Of a stretch of 17,268 nucleotides of DNA, positions 14,091-17,268 are shown piece by piece. How positions within the stretch are numbered: position 1 is the first letter of the stretch; each line of letters opens with the position of its first letter. The notes beneath the pieces were generated by a model that searched no databases, was not told the origin of the DNA, and worked only from the letters and a program-made list of their open reading frames with translations. The stretch is taken from the NCBI GenBank assembly GCA_041485385.1, contig JBGPJM010000093.1:1-17268 (forward strand), written 5' to 3'. The DNA comes from JBGPJM01 sp041485385 (GTDB lineage: Bacteria; Planctomycetota; Phycisphaerae; Phycisphaerales; UBA1924). A program made the translations under genes and the position numbers.

Positions 14091-17000
14091 TCAGTGGGCC
14101 TCGGAGATGGGGTGCCGGCCGTCGATGGCGAGACGGAAGCCCCAGCCGCCGCCGCCTTCGGTGGTCTTGACGAGGAGGGTGTTGTCGCCCTGGTCAAGCG
14201 TGACCGGGGCGCGGTCGGTGGGGGTCTCGGCGGCGGCGGACGAGTCGTTTGAGAAGACCTTGGCGCCGTTGAGCCAGACCTCGAGGCGGTCGCCGGACTC
14301 GAGGAGGAGGGCGGCGGGCTGGCGCTCGGGGGAGCGGAAGGTGGTGCGCGCGTAGGCGAGGCCTTCGCCGTTCTTGGAGCCGTAGGCGTGGCGGAAGTCG
14401 ATGGGGAAGTGGTCGCCGGGAGGTGGCGATGGGGCGGGGCGCCAGGCGACGGAAGAGGGAGGCGAGGCGAGCTCGGGCGGGTGGTGCTGGTCGGCGAGGG
14501 GGCGGGTGGGGGTGAAGGGGAAGGGGCCGGCGATTTTCCAGCTGGTGAGAGGGGTGGAGGCGGTGGCGAGGATGGTCGCGAGAGACAGCGGTTTGCCACG
14601 GAACAAAAACTCGAGGGCGGCCTCGCGGCGTGCGACGAGTCCGGTGGGTGGCGTTCCGAGGTCATTCATCGGCGCCGGGGCAACTGAGGGGCGAGCGGGG
14701 TCGACTGTGAGTAAGTGCTGAACGAGAGTGGTCGCGGTCGGGCCGAGGCGGTCGGTGATGGTGAGCGAGATGCGGCCGTTGTCGGCAAAGCCGCCGCTGT
14801 TGTAGACGCGGTACTCGTGGTGGTCGGGATCGTGGCGGATGGCGAGGCCGGCGGCGGCCTGGAAGAAGGCCCGGTTGATCTCATCTACGGTGAGTGTCTC
14901 GTCGATCGTGTTGGCGGGTTGGTGCAGTCTGTGTTCCCGGTTGTTCCAATCGAAGTCGAGGGGCGTGAAGGCGGGGGAGACAGTGACCGGCTCGCGGACC
15001 GGATGGGCCGGGACTTGCATGCGCCAGATGCGAGAGGGCTGGATGGCCGCTGACGGGCTATCGGCGTTCTCCATCACGGTCGCCGCGCCGGCGAGCTCGA
15101 CGGTGTACTCGCGCGAAGGAACTTGGCCGTCGAACTCGCCCGTGGTCGGGCCGATGGTGAGGACGAGCGTGTGCGGGCCGGTCTCGCCTCTGCGCGACCA
15201 CTCGGCACGGAGCGGCGTGGTGGCGAAGCGGCCGGACTTGTAGTCGTCGGTGGCGCCGTCGTCCTCGTACAGTGTGCTCTCGAACGTGGTGCCCGGCTCG
15301 CCGGGGAAGAGTCGGATGATGACGTGGTCGAGGCGTGCGGTGGCCATGCGGAGGGTGGGAGGCTGGAGAGGGATCGGTACGCCGCCGGGGACGAAGAGGG
15401 GGATTTTGTCGATGTCCGCGCTAATGAGGTGCTCGGTGCCGGCGGCGAAGCGCTCGGCGGTGAACCAGTTGAACCAGTAGGGCGAGCTCACGCGGTGGCG
15501 CAGAGGCGCGGAGAGGAAAGATGGAGGGAACCAGACGGCTTGGGTGGCGACTTTTCGTTTGCCGAGGCCGGGGGAGGTGATAGGGGCGACGAGGAGGTGG
15601 TCGCCGAGCATGTACTGCTGGGGGCAGCGGTAGGCGGTCTCTTCTCGCGGGTGGGCGAGGTACATGGGGCGGAGGAGGGGGAGGGAATCGGCGTAGCACT
15701 GGCGGACAGCGGTGTAGATGTAGGGGAAGAGGCGGGCGCGGAGCTGGAAGGCCGAGGTCATCGCGGCTTCGTACTGCGGGGCGTAGGTCCACGGGCGGCG
15801 GTCGAGGGCGCCGGAGCGGGCCGAGTGAAGGCGCAGGGCGGCGGAGAGGGCGCCGAACTGGACCCAGCGGGTGGTGGCTTCCTCGATGCGGGGGCCGAAG
15901 TGGCCGCCGATGTCGTGGGACCAGAAGAAGCAGCCGACGTTTCCGGCGGTGGAGGTGAAGGGGACCTGGAAGGTCAGCGAGTCCCAGCCGGTGTGGGAAT
16001 CGCCGGAGAAATGGACGGGGTGGCGGTGGTCGCCCCATCCGGCCCATCGGGAGAAGGAGGTGCCGCGGGTGTTGTGCTGGCTGGTGTGCCGGAAGTAGAG
16101 GTGGTTGAGCCAGGCGAGGTTGGAGAGATCGGGGATGGAGCGGGTGAAGGGGAACTGCTGCCAGTCGAGCCACCAGAAGTCGACGCCGCGGGGGCCGACG
16201 GTGCCTGCGCCGGGCTTGCCGGGGCGTGGCGCGCGGTCTTCGAGGGGTTCGTGGACGAACTTGAAGAGGGAGTGGGCGTAGTGCGGGTCGCCGGCGTCGA
16301 AGGGGAGCGTCTGACGCGAGGCGGGGTTGCGGCCGAGCGAGCGCATGAAGGCGGGGTAGGCGTCTTCGTGGGGAGCGACGCCGTCGGCGGGGTGGAGGTT
16401 GAGGGTGACGAAGAGGCCTTGCGAGTGGAGCCACTCGAGGAGCTCCTCGGCGTCGGGGAGGAGGTCGCGGTTCCAGGACCAGCCGGTCCATCCTGGCTTG
16501 TGCCAGTCCATGTCGAGGACGATGACGTCGAGCGGGAGGGCGCGGCGGTCGTATTCGTGGACGATCTGGCGGTACTGGGGGGAGGTGTAGGGCCAGTAGC
16601 GGGAGTACCACGAGCCGAGGGTGTAACGGCGGGGCATGGGGACGGGGCCGGCGACGGCGGCGAGGGCGCGGAGGGCGGCGGGGTAGTCGTCGCCGTAGCC
16701 GAGGAGGTACCAGTCGGTGTTCTCCGGGTGGGGGCGGGGCGCGGCCCAGTTGTCGATGAGGAGGTGGGTGCGGGAGTCGTCGAGGAGGAACCAGCCATCG
16801 CGGGAGAGGAGGCCGTCGGGGAGGGGGACGCGGGTGCGGACCTGGTCGAGGGTCTGGAGGGTGCCGCGGAGGTTGGAGGTTTGGCGGGAGGAGGGGGACC
16901 AGGTGAGTGGGTGAGAGGGTGAGTGGGTGAGAGGGGGTAACTGGGAGATTGGGGGACTGGGGGATGGGGGGACGGGGGGACGCGGGGACGCGGGGACGCG

Positions 17001-17258
17001 GGGATGGGGTGAAGCGGTAGAGATGAGCGCACGGAGGTTGGTGTCGTTGAAGGGGTTGGTGTCGGGGGTGTAGGTGAGGCGGATGGCGCTGGTGTCGATG
17101 GTGAGGGGTGGGTCGTTGGGGCGGACAGTGTGCGACGGGGCGTCGGCGGGGCGCGCGGCGGCGAAAAGGGAGGGGGCATCGACGAAGTGGCCGGAGGGGG
17201 AGAACTCGAGGCGGATGCAGTGGGGGGTGATGATGGTGAAGCGGGCGGCGGGGGGCAT
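14091..17258 (-). CDS. Glycoside hydrolase family 31 enzyme with C-terminal beta-sandwich domain
   Basis: The open frame gives 1055 residues. The N-terminal beta-sandwich (about 1-140) is followed by the GH31 barrel: PRRYTLGSWYSRYWPYT (209-225), DVIVLDMDWHKPGWTGW (244-260), VDFWWLDWQQF (359-369) with Asp365 as likely nucleophile, and HPVHFSGDSHTGWDSL (413-428) with Asp420 as likely acid/base. DUF5110-like strands follow (about 615-730), then a Planctomycetes-style sandwich (about 905-1050) with GDRLEVWLNGAKVF and NTLLVKTTEGGGGWGF. The enzyme should cleave alpha-linked glucosides or xylosides; substrate unknown. A Pro/Ser/His-rich stretch (about 83-122) between N-domain strands is encoded by short tandem DNA repeats. 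No signal peptide is visible and the frame is open to the window edge, so the true start may lie outside. Start ATG 17258 is provisional. Confidence 0.92.
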   Translation of the reverse strand: MPPAARFTIITPHCIRLEFSPSGHFVDAPSLFAAARPADAPSHTVRPNDPPLTIDTSAIRLTYTPDTNPFNDTNLRALISTASPHPRVPASPRPPVPPSPSPPISQLPPLTHSPSHPLTWSPSSRQTSNLRGTLQTLDQVRTRVPLPDGLLSRDGWFLLDDSRTHLLIDNWAAPRPHPENTDWYLLGYGDDYPAALRALAAVAGPVPMPRRYTLGSWYSRYWPYTSPQYRQIVHEYDRRALPLDVIVLDMDWHKPGWTGWSWNRDLLPDAEELLEWLHSQGLFVTLNLHPADGVAPHEDAYPAFMRSLGRNPASRQTLPFDAGDPHYAHSLFKFVHEPLEDRAPRPGKPGAGTVGPRGVDFWWLDWQQFPFTRSIPDLSNLAWLNHLYFRHTSQHNTRGTSFSRWAGWGDHRHPVHFSGDSHTGWDSLTFQVPFTSTAGNVGCFFWSHDIGGHFGPRIEEATTRWVQFGALSAALRLHSARSGALDRRPWTYAPQYEAAMTSAFQLRARLFPYIYTAVRQCYADSLPLLRPMYLAHPREETAYRCPQQYMLGDHLLVAPITSPGLGKRKVATQAVWFPPSFLSAPLRHRVSSPYWFNWFTAERFAAGTEHLISADIDKIPLFVPGGVPIPLQPPTLRMATARLDHVIIRLFPGEPGTTFESTLYEDDGATDDYKSGRFATTPLRAEWSRRGETGPHTLVLTIGPTTGEFDGQVPSREYTVELAGAATVMENADSPSAAIQPSRIWRMQVPAHPVREPVTVSPAFTPLDFDWNNREHRLHQPANTIDETLTVDEINRAFFQAAAGLAIRHDPDHHEYRVYNSGGFADNGRISLTITDRLGPTATTLVQHLLTVDPARPSVAPAPMNDLGTPPTGLVARREAALEFLFRGKPLSLATILATASTPLTSWKIAGPFPFTPTRPLADQHHPPELASPPSSVAWRPAPSPPPGDHFPIDFRHAYGSKNGEGLAYARTTFRSPERQPAALLLESGDRLEVWLNGAKVFSNDSSAAAETPTDRAPVTLDQGDNTLLVKTTEGGGGWGFRLAIDGRHPISEAH
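16903..16934. repeat. 16-bp perfect tandem repeat inside the GH31 gene
   Basis: Two identical copies of GTGAGTGGGTGAGAGG (plus strand) are adjacent. The unit length is not a multiple of three. They encode part of the Pro/Ser/His-rich insert. Confidence 0.9.
16940..17011. repeat. Octamer repeat tract inside the GH31 gene
   Basis: Nine consecutive 8-bp units occur on the plus strand: ACTGGGAG, ATTGGGGG, ACTGGGGG, ATGGGGGG, ACGGGGGG, three of ACGCGGGG, and ATGGGGTG. The tract is 72 bp, so it keeps the GH31 frame in total, but one unit gained or lost would shift it. Units ACTGGGAG and ACTGGGGG are identical to those at 11581-11620. Confidence 0.9.
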
Positions 17259-17268
17259 GGGGTGAGGA

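Noticed and set aside
15123..16922. A 599-codon plus-strand open frame antisense to the GH31 gene
   Set aside because: It is Gly/Glu/Val-rich antisense sequence. The GH31 catalytic motifs fix the real frame on the other strand.

Overview
The window is GC-rich bacterial DNA with normal coding density. It most likely comes from a planctomycete, probably the Phycisphaerae. The supporting signs are a C-terminal double EF-hand dockerin of the DFNGxG...QDFFDFxxxFF type, a planctomycete-style ECF sigma factor opening with W-G-L-V-I and carrying DLTQEF, large multi-PDZ HtrA proteins, and a GH31 enzyme with an appended beta-sandwich. Taxonomy is inferred from these features, not proven.

Layout. (1) 1-1131: the 3' part of pnp (polynucleotide phosphorylase), ended by a textbook terminator at 1237-1266. 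(2) 1491-1784: a cold-shock-domain protein with a leader of about 200 nt. (3) 1964-5014: a compact plus-strand run of a membrane histidine kinase, a 40-codon ORF that overlaps both neighbours by 4 bases, a TIM-barrel isomerase-like protein that has lost metal ligands, and queG. (4) 5015-6211: a decayed FG-GAP/dockerin gene followed by about 740 bp of non-coding DNA with two families of short dispersed repeats. (5) 6212-10241: a minus-strand block of a four-PDZ HtrA lipoprotein, an overlapping HtrA-like protein without catalytic His and Ser, three hairpins, and an ECF sigma factor. (6) 10445-11560: a divergent DUF481 outer-membrane protein. (7) 11734-13917: an ABC-F ATPase with a long charged C-terminal tail. 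(8) 14091-17258: a convergent GH31 glycosidase whose 5' part contains an octanucleotide repeat tract.

How the genes may work together. The htrA pair, the same-strand sigma gene and the divergent outer-membrane protein suggest an envelope quality-control neighbourhood; this is inference from gene order and domain content. pnp, the cold-shock protein, queG and the ABC-F protein are RNA or translation housekeeping functions. The observations most worth follow-up are the active/inactive HtrA pair next to the sigma gene, the octanucleotide tract inside the GH31 reading frame (related G-rich 7-8 bp tracts lie in two intergenic regions), the 40-codon coupling ORF, and the double-palindrome intergenic repeats. 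I saw no tRNA, rRNA, CRISPR array, transposase or attachment site.
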